Positions 1 to 8,789 of a DNA stretch of 48,516 bases are shown here, piece by piece (position 1 is the first letter of the stretch; each line of letters begins with the position of its first letter). Below the pieces are notes generated by a model. That model was not told the origin of the DNA and ran no database searches. It saw nothing but the letters and a program-made list of their open reading frames with translations. The stretch is from Candidatus Endomicrobiellum cubanum (GTDB lineage Bacteria; Elusimicrobiota; Endomicrobiia; Endomicrobiales; Endomicrobiaceae). The position numbers and the translations under genes are program-made. Where the stretch lies: positions 1 to 48,516 of the forward strand of contig JAISYS010000026.1 in NCBI GenBank assembly GCA_031269735.1, in the 5' to 3' direction.

Positions 1-116
1 TTAGAAAAAACAAAAATTAGATGTTTTTATATAAAACTAACTCTTTGGGTTCCCTCTTTCCTCCTTTTTTCTGAATAAATTTCCCCTTTTTTTCGTTAAA
101 ATGGGCAAGGTAGGTA

Positions 117-173
117 CTATTTAAAATTAATCTCTAACTCTTCCTGAGTGTATCCACATATAGAGCTATATTT
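117..173 (-). pseudogene. Remnant of an AAA-ATPase-like (DUF1703-type) gene
   Basis: A short open stretch on the minus strand ends at a TAG (117-119) and reads YSSICGYTQEELEINF. This resembles the conserved block ending in G-[YF]-T-x-E-E-[LV] of the AAA-ATPase-like/PD-(D/E)XK family (PF09820). Just upstream the same frame meets a stop, and neither flank continues the family, so at most a decayed fragment remains. The rest of 1-219 holds no gene I can support; it is T-rich sequence downstream of smc. The family match is by eye on about 16 residues and is tentative. Confidence 0.35.
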
Positions 174-219
174 ATTACTTATTTACTGAAAATTAGGTAA
201 TTTTTTTCTTTTGCGTCTT

Positions 220-3200
220 TTATGCAATCTCTGAAGTTCTATTTTCTTGGTTGTTCATTCTAACAGAAATTATTTTGGAAACGCCGTGTTCTTCCATTGT
301 TACACCATACAAAATATCAGCCATTTCCATGGTTCGCTTATTATGAGTAACTACTAAAAACTGTGTCTTAGAAGAAAATTCACTTACCATTGCATTGTAC
401 CTGCCAACATTTGCATCATCTAAAGGAGCATCTACCTCATCTAAAATACAGAAAGGAGACGGTTTAGCCATAAAAAAAGCAAAAAGTAACGCAACAGCAG
501 TAAGTGCCTTTTCCCCACCTGAACACAAAGAAATATTTTGGAGTTTTTTTCCTGCAGGTTGAGCATAAATATCTACACCGCTTTCTAGTAAGTTATTTTC
601 ATCAGTAAGCATCAAGTCTGCTTCTCCACCACCAAAAAGCTTTTTATATAAACTTTTAAAATTTTCTCTAACAATATCAAAAGTTTTTTTAAAGTTTTCC
701 ATAGTGGACTGGTTAATTTTCTTTATAACCTCATGCAAGTCTTCTTTGGCTTTTAGTAAATCTTGCTGTTGGGTTAATAAAAAGTTGTATCTTTGTTCTA
801 AAGCATCATATTCTTCTTGAGCAGCTAGATTTATAGAACCTAACGTTTCCATTTTTCTTTTAATTCGATCTATTTCTTCATTGTTTACTTGGACATCATT
901 AAAATCGTTTTTTATTTCTTCATAGTTTTTATTATAAACTTGCAAAAGTCTTTGTTCTAAATCATTTTTTTGATATTCAAAATTTTTTAAATCTACTTGC
1001 ATAGAATTTACAGTACTATTTAATGCTTCTACTGTAGAACGTAAAGTATTCATTTTGTCTGCATCTATATCTAACGCTTCTTGCAAAGTTTGTTTGTCTA
1101 TCAAAGAAACTTGTATCTGAGTTTCTTTAGAAGTTTGCTCTTCATATAATGCTTGTAACTTAGCAGTTTCTTCTTGCGCACAAGTAGTAAGCTCTACAAG
1201 CTTATTGTCATTTATCTCAATTTTATTTTCACAACTAGCTATTTGGCGCTCTATATTAGTTATATTATCTTGAAGATATTGCTGCCCTTTTTGTTTATTT
1301 TCAAGTTCAGAAGTTTTTTTATCCCAATCACTTCTTGCTTGCATCATTAAGGGGGCAATTAAGTCTTCCTCTTTCCTTACAGAAAACATATTGTCTTCAA
1401 TAATTTTTAATTCCTCGTAAAGCCTATTTTCTTCATCAGTAAAATCTGTAAGTTGAGTTTCAAAAGCAGATATTTTGTCACTAAAAGAAGAAAGCTCTAA
1501 AGTTTTAGCATTAATTTCTTCTTCGTTTTTACATATCTCTTCAGAAACGCTTTTTATGTCATTTCTTTTTTCTTCAATTTGCAACTGCTTTCCTTCAATT
1601 TGAGTCTTTATTTTTATAGATTCAAACCCAGTCCTTTCTTTTTCCAATTTTGAATTTATTTGATACTCATTTAGTTGGTTTATTTCAGACTGAATAGAGA
1701 ATATATCCTGGGACAATTGTTCTGATTTTGTTTTAAGAGTTTTTATTTGTTCTTCAATCAAAACAGGCTTTTCAAAAGATATTTTTCCACCACCTTGTAC
1801 AATTACATTACTATAAACTTTGTTTGCACAAACTAAAGTGTTAGAACAAATAAAACGAATTATTTTTTCGTCTTGAATATCATATTTTAAGTATTTTATA
1901 AGCTCTGTATAACCTAATGGAAGTCTAATAGCACTGCTTTGGTAAGAATCTGTAATTTTGTCTGCAACTATAAAAGACAGTCTGCTTAAACTATTTTCTT
2001 CTAAAAAAGATATGGCTTCTTCTGCTTTTTGAGAAGTTTCGCAAACAAGATAATTTAATTTCTCTCCAAGCGCAGAAGCTATAAGGTCTGCTTTATCGTC
2101 TTCAAAATCAATCATACTACTTATTGGTCCTCTAGCTACAGAACCTAAATTAAGCACTGCCCTAATCGAGGATCTTACAGGATCTTGTTGGTCAAATTCT
2201 TTTAGTGTTGCTATACGAGACTGATTTGAAGCTATTTTTTCTTTATGTTCAAGCAAAAGATTTTCCAAAGCTTTTATTTTTCCTTCATTTTCTGATATTG
2301 TTTTATTAATTTCTTCTTTCTTTTTATCAAAAGACTCTAAAGAATCTTTCAAAGAAACTAGCTCTGTTTCTAGCAAAGTAATTTCTTTATTTGTAGGTTC
2401 AATTTCATTTTTAAATCTTGATATAATCCTTTGTAAAGAAGCAATGTCTGCATCCAAGTGTATTTTAGATTCTGAAAGTTCTGCTTTTAAGTTAAGCTGA
2501 GTTTCTTTTTCAGACTCTAAGCTTGAAAGTCTGTTACGAATTTCAGTCCCTCTTTTCCCATATTCCGACAACTTTAGTTTAATAGAATTATATTGTTCTT
2601 CTTTTTGCTTATATTCTTGCTCTAGCTTTTGTGTCTGAGAAAGTAAGTAAGTGTCATCAGTATTTAAATTTTTTAATTGTTCTTGTGTTTGTGTAATTTT
2701 ATCTTTATTTAAAATAAGTTCTTGTTTTAGCTTTTCTTGTTCGGCTTTTATTTCAGCTTCTCTATTCATAGCGTTTTGTATTATCTGATCACAAACCCCA
2801 ATTTGCATCTTTATATTACTAGCATCTCTATTTAAACTCACATAATGTTCATTTTTTTCATCTAAACTAATACGTGTTTCTTGTATTTGAACTTCTAATT
2901 TAGACATCAAAGTATTTGTGGATTCAAATTCTTTTATCTTTGGATCTAACTCATTTTTTAACCTTTCTATTTCCTGACTACCATAAGATATGTGTTTTAC
3001 TAAAGAAGCAACTTCGTACTTAGCAAGCTCCTCTTGATATTGTTTATATTGTTTTGCCTTTTTTGCCGCCATCTCTAAAGCTGTTATCTGCTGCTTGTGT
3101 ATACTAAGAGCATCTGAAAGACGAGACATATCCATATCTATTTTTTCAAGTTTTCGTAAAGTTTCTTCTCTTCTAACTTTATATTTAGAAACACCTGCTG

Positions 3201-3690
3201 CCTCCTCAAACAGTTCCCTTCGATCTTCAGGTTTTGCAGTAGTTAAAAAATCTACTTTTCCCTGTTCTATTATACAATAGCCCTCTGAGCCGATACCTGT
3301 ATCCAAAAACATATCCCTTATGTCTTTAAGTCTACACTGTGCTTTATTTATAAAATACTCGCTTTCTCCACTTCTAAAAAGTCTTCTTGTAATTGTAACT
3401 TCAGAATAATCTATAGGTAAAATATTTTGTGAGTTATCAAACGTAAGAGAAACTTCCGCCATACCTGTAGTAGCTCTAGTTTGAGTACCGCCAAATATAA
3501 CTTCCTGCATGTTTGAGCTTCTCATAGATTTAGCCCTTTGTTCTCCCAAACACCAGCGAATAGAATCAGATATATTAGACTTGCCACAACCATTCGGGCC
3601 AATAATACAAGAAATGCCTGGCTCAAAATCTAACACTGTTTTATCAGCAAAGGATTTAAATCCGCACATCTCTACTTTTTTTAAATACAT
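220..3690 (-). CDS. smc: Chromosome segregation/condensation ATPase SMC
   Basis: This is the SMC subunit of the bacterial condensin complex (with ScpA and ScpB), which compacts and segregates the nucleoid. At 1156 aa it has normal length. The Walker A motif GPNGCGKS is at residues 31-38. Long coiled coils flank a hinge at roughly 505-660. The ABC signature LCSGGEKAL is near 1055, Walker B FCILDEVD near 1080, and a VVTHNK switch histidine near 1115. The gene lies last in a long minus-strand run, after two small genes. A fragment of the dispersed repeat sits just upstream of its start. All ATPase motifs look intact, so I expect a functional protein. Confidence 0.98.
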   Translation of the reverse strand: MYLKKVEMCGFKSFADKTVLDFEPGISCIIGPNGCGKSNISDSIRWCLGEQRAKSMRSSNMQEVIFGGTQTRATTGMAEVSLTFDNSQNILPIDYSEVTITRRLFRSGESEYFINKAQCRLKDIRDMFLDTGIGSEGYCIIEQGKVDFLTTAKPEDRRELFEEAAGVSKYKVRREETLRKLEKIDMDMSRLSDALSIHKQQITALEMAAKKAKQYKQYQEELAKYEVASLVKHISYGSQEIERLKNELDPKIKEFESTNTLMSKLEVQIQETRISLDEKNEHYVSLNRDASNIKMQIGVCDQIIQNAMNREAEIKAEQEKLKQELILNKDKITQTQEQLKNLNTDDTYLLSQTQKLEQEYKQKEEQYNSIKLKLSEYGKRGTEIRNRLSSLESEKETQLNLKAELSESKIHLDADIASLQRIISRFKNEIEPTNKEITLLETELVSLKDSLESFDKKKEEINKTISENEGKIKALENLLLEHKEKIASNQSRIATLKEFDQQDPVRSSIRAVLNLGSVARGPISSMIDFEDDKADLIASALGEKLNYLVCETSQKAEEAISFLEENSLSRLSFIVADKITDSYQSSAIRLPLGYTELIKYLKYDIQDEKIIRFICSNTLVCANKVYSNVIVQGGGKISFEKPVLIEEQIKTLKTKSEQLSQDIFSIQSEINQLNEYQINSKLEKERTGFESIKIKTQIEGKQLQIEEKRNDIKSVSEEICKNEEEINAKTLELSSFSDKISAFETQLTDFTDEENRLYEELKIIEDNMFSVRKEEDLIAPLMMQARSDWDKKTSELENKQKGQQYLQDNITNIERQIASCENKIEINDNKLVELTTCAQEETAKLQALYEEQTSKETQIQVSLIDKQTLQEALDIDADKMNTLRSTVEALNSTVNSMQVDLKNFEYQKNDLEQRLLQVYNKNYEEIKNDFNDVQVNNEEIDRIKRKMETLGSINLAAQEEYDALEQRYNFLLTQQQDLLKAKEDLHEVIKKINQSTMENFKKTFDIVRENFKSLYKKLFGGGEADLMLTDENNLLESGVDIYAQPAGKKLQNISLCSGGEKALTAVALLFAFFMAKPSPFCILDEVDAPLDDANVGRYNAMVSEFSSKTQFLVVTHNKRTMEMADILYGVTMEEHGVSKIISVRMNNQENRTSEIA

Positions 3691-3709
3691 TACATTTTCC
3701 TATAAGTTG

Positions 3710-3729
3710 AGTCTCTCTAAAAACCCAAT
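3710..3729. repeat. End fragment of the dispersed MITE-like repeat
   Basis: The bases AGTCTCTCTAAAAACCCAA match the terminus of the repeat seen at 20928-21090 (GGGTTTCTCTAAAAACCCTAA). No internal repeat sequence follows. The fragment lies between the stop of the small membrane protein gene (3731) and the smc start (3690), so it is probably part of the smc leader. It may be a deletion relic of a full element. Confidence 0.55.
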
Positions 3730-3730
3730 A

Positions 3731-3910
3731 CTAATATTCTTCTGGAGAAAGGCCATCATAAGATTGTCTTAATCTTTTTTGTAAATAGGCTGCCTTTTTT
3801 TCATCATTGTTTAAAAAAGCTTTTGCAATAACAAAGCAAGAACATCCAACTGCAGAAATTAAAACAAACTTACCTAAAATCTCATATAAAGAATCTTTCT
3901 CTTTTAGCAT
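3731..3910 (-). CDS. Small single-pass membrane protein (59 aa), unknown function
   Basis: A 59-residue protein starts MLKEKDSLYEILGKF and ends GLSPEEY. A hydrophobic stretch at about residues 14-33 (VLISAVGCSCFVIAKAF) is a probable membrane segment, followed by a charged tail rich in K, R and E. Its ATG overlaps the stop of the preceding gene as ATGCTAA, a layout typical of translational coupling. The stop falls just before the repeat fragment that leads into smc. I do not recognise the family. The coupling and clean reading frame argue that it is a real gene. Confidence 0.6.
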   Translation of the reverse strand: MLKEKDSLYEILGKFVLISAVGCSCFVIAKAFLNNDEKKAAYLQKRLRQSYDGLSPEEY

Positions 3911-4287
3911 ACTCTACACTTCCTATTTTCTGTTTGTAAAATAACATCACCTGATGGATTTACAAGCCTTGCAGAAATGAAATGATCTCCAGGCGTAAAG
4001 TAAGACCAGTCAAACCACCAATAACCAGAAGCAAATCTACAAGGAAGCCATTCCCCATTGTTAAACGAAAGCTCAACATACCCTTCGTTAGAAGCTCCTA
4101 CTCTAATAACGTAATGAAAGCCTTTAATATTTTCTGATTCAAATGGATAATCTATAACAATATAACTATTACAGTTATTTTTTAATTCTAGCTTTTTTTC
4201 ATCTATAGATTTTGTTTTTAGTTTTGTTTCTTTTTTTGTAGTTGCTTTTTTTAAACTTCTTTTTTTCTTTAATGCTTTAATAACCAT
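3904..4287 (-). CDS. Unknown protein: Lys-rich N-terminus plus beta-sandwich-like domain
   Basis: The start was chosen at an ATG nine bases after a GGAGG; the open frame continues upstream without a ribosome site. The 127-residue product has a very basic N-terminal tail (KALKKKRSLKKATTKK and further lysines, to about residue 35). A compact domain rich in W, Y, F and G follows (ELSFNNGEWLPCRF, GYWWFDWSYFTPGDHFISARL). That pattern resembles an Ig-like or CBM48/E-set carbohydrate-binding fold, but I cannot assign a family. It sits between the ceramide genes and smc and is translationally coupled to the small membrane protein. The function is unknown. Confidence 0.6.
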   Translation of the reverse strand: MVIKALKKKRSLKKATTKKETKLKTKSIDEKKLELKNNCNSYIVIDYPFESENIKGFHYVIRVGASNEGYVELSFNNGEWLPCRFASGYWWFDWSYFTPGDHFISARLVNPSGDVILQTENRKCRVC

Positions 4288-4368
4288 TTTCCCATACCTC
4301 CGACTATAGATTTTCGTCGTTATTCTAGGAGAGGAGCATAAATCTACAAAAACTATACACAACTTTAA

Positions 4369-5490
4369 CTAAAAACTATCAAAAGTAGCATATACTGCAT
4401 ACTTTTTATAAATCCTACCATTCATCATTTCTGCCGTACGATGAGTCATAACATTATCATCTAACACCCAAGAAAGTTCGCAATGTTTATAACCCAACTT
4501 TAAAGCATTCTTAAGACCTTTTTCATACATAATAGCTTCTATGCCTTTATGTCTATATTCTTTTACAACTCCCATTACCATAAGTCTTAAACTATTTATT
4601 TTTCTTCTATAATACAAAAACTTAAAAATACCAAATGGCAAGATTTTACCATTTAATTTCTTTAAAACTTGGTTGTAATCCGGCAAGGATATAAGCATTC
4701 CCACAGCAACACCAGACACTTTAGCTATTATTATCATTTCAGGTTCTACAAAACTTTTTAGTTTCGACGCAATATATGCAAACTCTTCATCGCTCCAAGG
4801 GACAAATCCCCAGTTTTTCTCCCATGCGCAATTATATATAGATATTGCTGAAGCTAAATCTTCTTTAAAAGAACTCTTTTTTAAAGTTTCCACTTTTAGC
4901 AGTGGCATTTTCTTTTTTGCCATATTAACGATTTTCCCAAGTCTAGCTACTCTAGAGTCACTTGTAACGTCCATATCATAAGCATAAAGTTCTTTTATTT
5001 TTTTTAATCCACATTTTTCTGCAAGACACAAATAATATTCTGGAGTATATGGCATCATAATACTCGGTAAAATATTAAAACCTTCCATCAAAAATCCACA
5101 TTCATCATTTGTGGAAGGGTTCATAGGTCCCATAATTTTATGTATGCCTTGCTCGCTTAACCAACTCTTAGCATTATCAAAAAGAAGTCTCGCAACAGTT
5201 ACATCATCAATACATTCAAAAAAACCAAAAAAACCGCATTTATCGTTTTGAAAAGATATATAGTTATAATCAATGATAGCTGCAATCCTGCCTAAAGTTT
5301 TTCCTTGTTCATCACAAACTAAAAAAAGTTGCTTTTTTGCATGTAACCAAAAAGGATTTTTCTCGCTTAAAATTTCTTCTACATCTATTTTTAAGGGAGC
5401 CACCCAAAATTTATTATCTTTATAGATTTCCCATGAGAAATCTATAAACTGTTTTAGTTGTCTTTTATTTCTTATATTAACTATTTTCAT
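4369..5490 (-). CDS. bcerS: GNAT-fold N-acyltransferase, probable bacterial ceramide synthase (YghO-like)
   Basis: This is a 373-residue protein of the YghO-like GNAT family. The block GPMNPSTNDECGFLMEGF, then PSIMMPYTPEYY near residues 120-155, is diagnostic of that family. A C-terminal GNAT-like half includes VMGVVKEYRHKGIEAIMYEK near residue 305. In Caulobacter a protein annotated this way is the bacterial ceramide synthase, which N-acylates the sphingoid base. It lies 13 bases after spt and two genes after cerR, matching the known partner genes. The acyl substrate cannot be read from sequence. The family assignment is firm; the ceramide synthase role rests mainly on context. Confidence 0.72.
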   Translation of the reverse strand: MKIVNIRNKRQLKQFIDFSWEIYKDNKFWVAPLKIDVEEILSEKNPFWLHAKKQLFLVCDEQGKTLGRIAAIIDYNYISFQNDKCGFFGFFECIDDVTVARLLFDNAKSWLSEQGIHKIMGPMNPSTNDECGFLMEGFNILPSIMMPYTPEYYLCLAEKCGLKKIKELYAYDMDVTSDSRVARLGKIVNMAKKKMPLLKVETLKKSSFKEDLASAISIYNCAWEKNWGFVPWSDEEFAYIASKLKSFVEPEMIIIAKVSGVAVGMLISLPDYNQVLKKLNGKILPFGIFKFLYYRRKINSLRLMVMGVVKEYRHKGIEAIMYEKGLKNALKLGYKHCELSWVLDDNVMTHRTAEMMNGRIYKKYAVYATFDSF

Positions 5491-5503
5491 ATATTCACAG
5501 ATT

Positions 5504-6691
5504 TTAAGCTATTACATCACAAGATTTACCAACTTTTTTAAATTTTTCTAAGATAAAATTTAAATGTTCATCAGTGTGTGTTGCCATATAACTTGTCCTA
5601 ATAATTGCCTGTCCTTCAGGTACTGCAGGAGTTACAACAGGAGATGTAAAAACACCTTCATCAAAAAGCATTCGCCACATTTTAAATGCCACCATATCTG
5701 TACCTACAGTTAAAGGTATAATAGGAGACTCTGAATTATTTGTATTAAAACCAAGAGATTTAAATGCTTCTTTCATTTTTTTTGCAGTATTCATAACCCT
5801 CGCTCTTCTTTCTGGTTCTTGCTGTATTAAATCTAAAGAAGCATCTATTGCCCCAACACACGCTGGCGGAAGACTTGCTGTAAAAATAATAGATCTTGCA
5901 TTATGCTTTATGTAGTCTATAACTTCCATTTTACTTGCTATAAAACCACCTATAGACGCCATAGATTTAGAAGCTGTTGCCATTAAGACATCAACATCAT
6001 CTTCCATGTTAAAATGTTCTCCAGTGCCTCTTCCATTTGCACCTAAGACACCTAAAGAATGAGCCTCATCTACAAAAACTCTTGCTCCATATTTCTTTGC
6101 AAGTATTGAAATTTCAGGAAGTTTTGCAATATCGCCTTCCATACTAAAAACACCATCAACAACTATAAGTATTCCTTTATCTTTGTATCTTATAAGTTGT
6201 CTTTCAAGGTCATCCATATCATTATGTCTAAATCTTGCCATCTGTCCAAAAGACAAACGACATCCATCTATTATTGAGGCATGATCTAATTTATCTGTAA
6301 CAAAAACTTCACTTTTTGAGACTAAACATGACAAAGCTCCTAAGTTTGAGTGATGTCCTGTAGTAAATAAAATTGCATCTTCTTTGCCGACAAACTTTGC
6401 AAATTTTCTTTCAACTTTTTCGTGCAAATCATTTGTACCGTTAAGAAGCCTTGAACCTGTACAAGAAGTACCATAATGACTAGCAGCTCTAGCAGAAGCT
6501 TCTATAACTTTAGGATGGTTAGCAAGTCCAAGATAATTATTAGAACAAACAACTACTCTTTTTTTACCTTCAACTGTAATTTCTGGCCCTTGTTCTGACT
6601 CAACTCTATGATAATATGGGTAATATCCTACTTTTTTTAGTTCATTTGCAACCTGAAAATTAAAACATTTTTCAAAAATATCAGAGGGCAT
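5504..6691 (-). CDS. spt: Serine palmitoyltransferase-like alpha-oxoamine synthase
   Basis: This PLP enzyme of the alpha-oxoamine synthase family is 395 aa, the usual length. SPT condenses serine with a long acyl thioester to give 3-ketosphinganine. Visible motifs are VVCSNNYLGLANHP near 48, FTTGHHSN near 110, VDEAHSLGVLG near 208 and the PLP-lysine region ATASKSMASIGGF near 238. The SKS-x3-GGF form fits SPT better than BioF or Kbl. It is flanked by a ceramide-reductase-like gene upstream and a ceramide-synthase-like gene downstream, with 13-16 base gaps. No acyl carrier protein gene is adjacent, unlike in Caulobacter. Kbl or BioF remains a less likely alternative. Confidence 0.78.
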   Translation of the reverse strand: MPSDIFEKCFNFQVANELKKVGYYPYYHRVESEQGPEITVEGKKRVVVCSNNYLGLANHPKVIEASARAASHYGTSCTGSRLLNGTNDLHEKVERKFAKFVGKEDAILFTTGHHSNLGALSCLVSKSEVFVTDKLDHASIIDGCRLSFGQMARFRHNDMDDLERQLIRYKDKGILIVVDGVFSMEGDIAKLPEISILAKKYGARVFVDEAHSLGVLGANGRGTGEHFNMEDDVDVLMATASKSMASIGGFIASKMEVIDYIKHNARSIIFTASLPPACVGAIDASLDLIQQEPERRARVMNTAKKMKEAFKSLGFNTNNSESPIIPLTVGTDMVAFKMWRMLFDEGVFTSPVVTPAVPEGQAIIRTSYMATHTDEHLNFILEKFKKVGKSCDVIA

Positions 6692-6707
6692 TAAAACATC
6701 TCCTATT

Positions 6708-7700
6708 TCATATTAGTTTATTAAAAAAACCTTTTTTTAAATACCAATTATATGTTATTTTAGAAGCAACTTCAAGACTAGTAAAAGACAATTTTAAGTC
6801 TTTTTCAACAGGTTTTGTATCACAAGACCAATTATCACAAAGCATTTCAGCTATTTTTTGTTCGTTTAAAACTAAAGGTTTACCTGTTATATACGATAAT
6901 AATTTAGCTATAAAACCTACAACATCAAAAACAAAGTCAGGGATAATAATAGGAATTGTCTTAACACCTACACTATTAGATATAATTTTGCCAATATCGT
7001 CCCAAGTATATTTTGTAGAATTAGCAAGGTAATAAATATTATTATCTGACTTTCCATTTTCTATAGATTTTACAATACCATTTGCAACATCTTTAACATA
7101 AACAAGTTGTAAAAATCTTTTTTTAATAGTTGTAGGTCGTAAATGTTTATTTACCAAGTTAAAAAATATAAATATATCTTTATCCCTGGGACCATAAACT
7201 GCAGCAGGTCTAAAAATTGTATATGGAATTTTATCGCTCAATATATGTTTTATTTCAATCTCTGCAGCAAGTTTACTCCTACCATAATCAGAAACTGGAC
7301 TTTCTTTATCTGTTACTGTCCTAAGAGAATTTAGATCAGAGGGGCCTTGTGCAGCCTGAGAAGAAATAAAGATAAACTTTTTTAAGGTTGGTTTATTTTC
7401 TAAAATCGCCCTACATAAAATTTTTGTATTTTCAACATTTACTCTAAAGTATTCTTCTTTGCTAAAAGCTCTTACAATACCTGCACAGTGTACAATAACA
7501 TCAAAATCTTTAACTAAAACATCTAAAAAATTTTTATTATTCAAATTACCATACAAATATTCTAAAGGGAGATGTTTTATCCATTTTAAATTTGATGTTT
7601 CTCTGACTAAACATGAGACCTTATATTTTGCTTCAATTAAAGCTTCAACAATATGGCTCCCAACAAAACCATTTGATCCTGTAACTAATACTTTCAACAT
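6708..7700 (-). CDS. cerR: NAD(P)-dependent epimerase/dehydratase family protein, probable ceramide reductase
   Basis: This is an extended SDR protein of 330 aa. The Rossmann motif TGSNGFVGSH is at 7-16, the active-site region FISSQAAQGPS is near 112, and the catalytic YGRSK of PVSDYGRSK is near 140. In sphingolipid-making bacteria an SDR with this PVSxYGRSK block sits next to spt and reduces the 3-keto group (CerR in Caulobacter). Here it starts the spt-bcerS pair, and the three genes are tightly spaced. It could be another sugar-nucleotide or sterol-type SDR, but the neighbourhood favours the ceramide role. Confidence 0.72.
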   Translation of the reverse strand: MLKVLVTGSNGFVGSHIVEALIEAKYKVSCLVRETSNLKWIKHLPLEYLYGNLNNKNFLDVLVKDFDVIVHCAGIVRAFSKEEYFRVNVENTKILCRAILENKPTLKKFIFISSQAAQGPSDLNSLRTVTDKESPVSDYGRSKLAAEIEIKHILSDKIPYTIFRPAAVYGPRDKDIFIFFNLVNKHLRPTTIKKRFLQLVYVKDVANGIVKSIENGKSDNNIYYLANSTKYTWDDIGKIISNSVGVKTIPIIIPDFVFDVVGFIAKLLSYITGKPLVLNEQKIAEMLCDNWSCDTKPVEKDLKLSFTSLEVASKITYNWYLKKGFFNKLI

Positions 7701-7747
7701 TATAATAACCTCTAAAAACTAAAAAATGGAATACTTAGTTCCTTACT

Positions 7748-8755
7748 CTATCTTTTATTTAAAAGCATTATAGCTGAGATTAAGTAAATATCCTCGGCAC
7801 TAGACCCTCTACTTAGATCGCTTACAGGGAGTGATAGACCTTGTAATATAGGCCCTAAAGCTTGGAATCCACCAAATCTTTCTGCAATCTTATAAGATAT
7901 GTTTCCAGAATTTAAGTCTGGGAAAATCAAAATATTGGCGTTCCCTGCGACTAGAGAATTCGGTGCTTTCCTTTTACCTACACTTGGCACAATAGAAGCA
8001 TCAAATTGTAATTCTCCATCAACGTTTACAGAGCTATCTTCTTTATAATATTCTTTTGTAAGCTGTGTAGCTTCTATTATTTTTGAAAGCATTTTATTTG
8101 TAGCACTACCTTTAGTTGAAAAAGAAAGCATTGCAACATTTGCAATTTTCCCTGGGGAAATTTTTTTATAACTGTCTACTGTAGATACTGCTATATTTTG
8201 TAATCCTAAAGCTTGAGGCTCTGGGTTTACAGCACAGTCTGCAAACATTAAAGGTTCTTTTGCTATAGGATGATTTTCTGGAGGAATCATAAGAAAATAA
8301 GATGAAATCATCTTTATGCCTTCTTGAGTACCAATAACATAAATAGCTGCTCTCAAGACATCTGCACTGTCATAAACAGCGCCTCCCACACACGCATCAC
8401 ATTCACCACTTTTAAGATACATCATAGAAAAATACAAAGGATTTTTTAACAAATCTATAGAATCTTGCTCAGACATGCCTTTTTTCATTCTTGCTTCAAC
8501 AAAAGATTTAATTTTAGTACCATTTAATAAAGACCTGTCCATAGAAATTATTTCGATCCCAGTTAAATCAATATTGGCATTCTTCGCTATATTTTTAATA
8601 TCTTCTAAATTATTTGTTGGCAAAACAACAGACGCTATAGCGTTTTTAGTAAGCATAGAAGCTGCCTTTAAAATTCTTATATCAAAGCTTTCTGGAAAAA
8701 TAATTTTACCTTTTATTTTTTTTGCAGCTTCTAAAATTTGTTTTCCAATATCCAT
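7748..8755 (-). CDS. pta: Phosphate acetyltransferase
   Basis: This 335-residue short-form Pta interconverts acetyl-CoA plus phosphate with acetyl phosphate plus CoA. Family features include KIIFPESFDIRILKAA at the N-terminus, CDACVGGAVYDSADVLRAA near 130, and the C-terminal block KAPNSLVAGNANILIFPDL near 265. No acetate kinase lies beside it. It sits between an acyl-CoA synthetase and the ceramide genes, so it may tie acetyl-CoA and acetate metabolism to this operon. It may equally well be a housekeeping fermentation gene. Confidence 0.92.
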   Translation of the reverse strand: MDIGKQILEAAKKIKGKIIFPESFDIRILKAASMLTKNAIASVVLPTNNLEDIKNIAKNANIDLTGIEIISMDRSLLNGTKIKSFVEARMKKGMSEQDSIDLLKNPLYFSMMYLKSGECDACVGGAVYDSADVLRAAIYVIGTQEGIKMISSYFLMIPPENHPIAKEPLMFADCAVNPEPQALGLQNIAVSTVDSYKKISPGKIANVAMLSFSTKGSATNKMLSKIIEATQLTKEYYKEDSSVNVDGELQFDASIVPSVGKRKAPNSLVAGNANILIFPDLNSGNISYKIAERFGGFQALGPILQGLSLPVSDLSRGSSAEDIYLISAIMLLNKR

Positions 8756-8789
8756 CTTTCAAGTCTCCTTAAATAACTACTACCCACTT

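Noticed and set aside
3826-3836. ACAAAGCAAG near 3830 as another repeat copy
   Set aside because: It matches the repeat core for only about ten bases, lacks the ends and lies inside the small membrane protein gene.
5504-6691. Calling the PLP enzyme glycine C-acetyltransferase (Kbl) or BioF
   Set aside because: No threonine dehydrogenase or biotin genes are nearby. The SKS-x3-GGF region and the flanking SDR and YghO-like GNAT fit serine palmitoyltransferase better.
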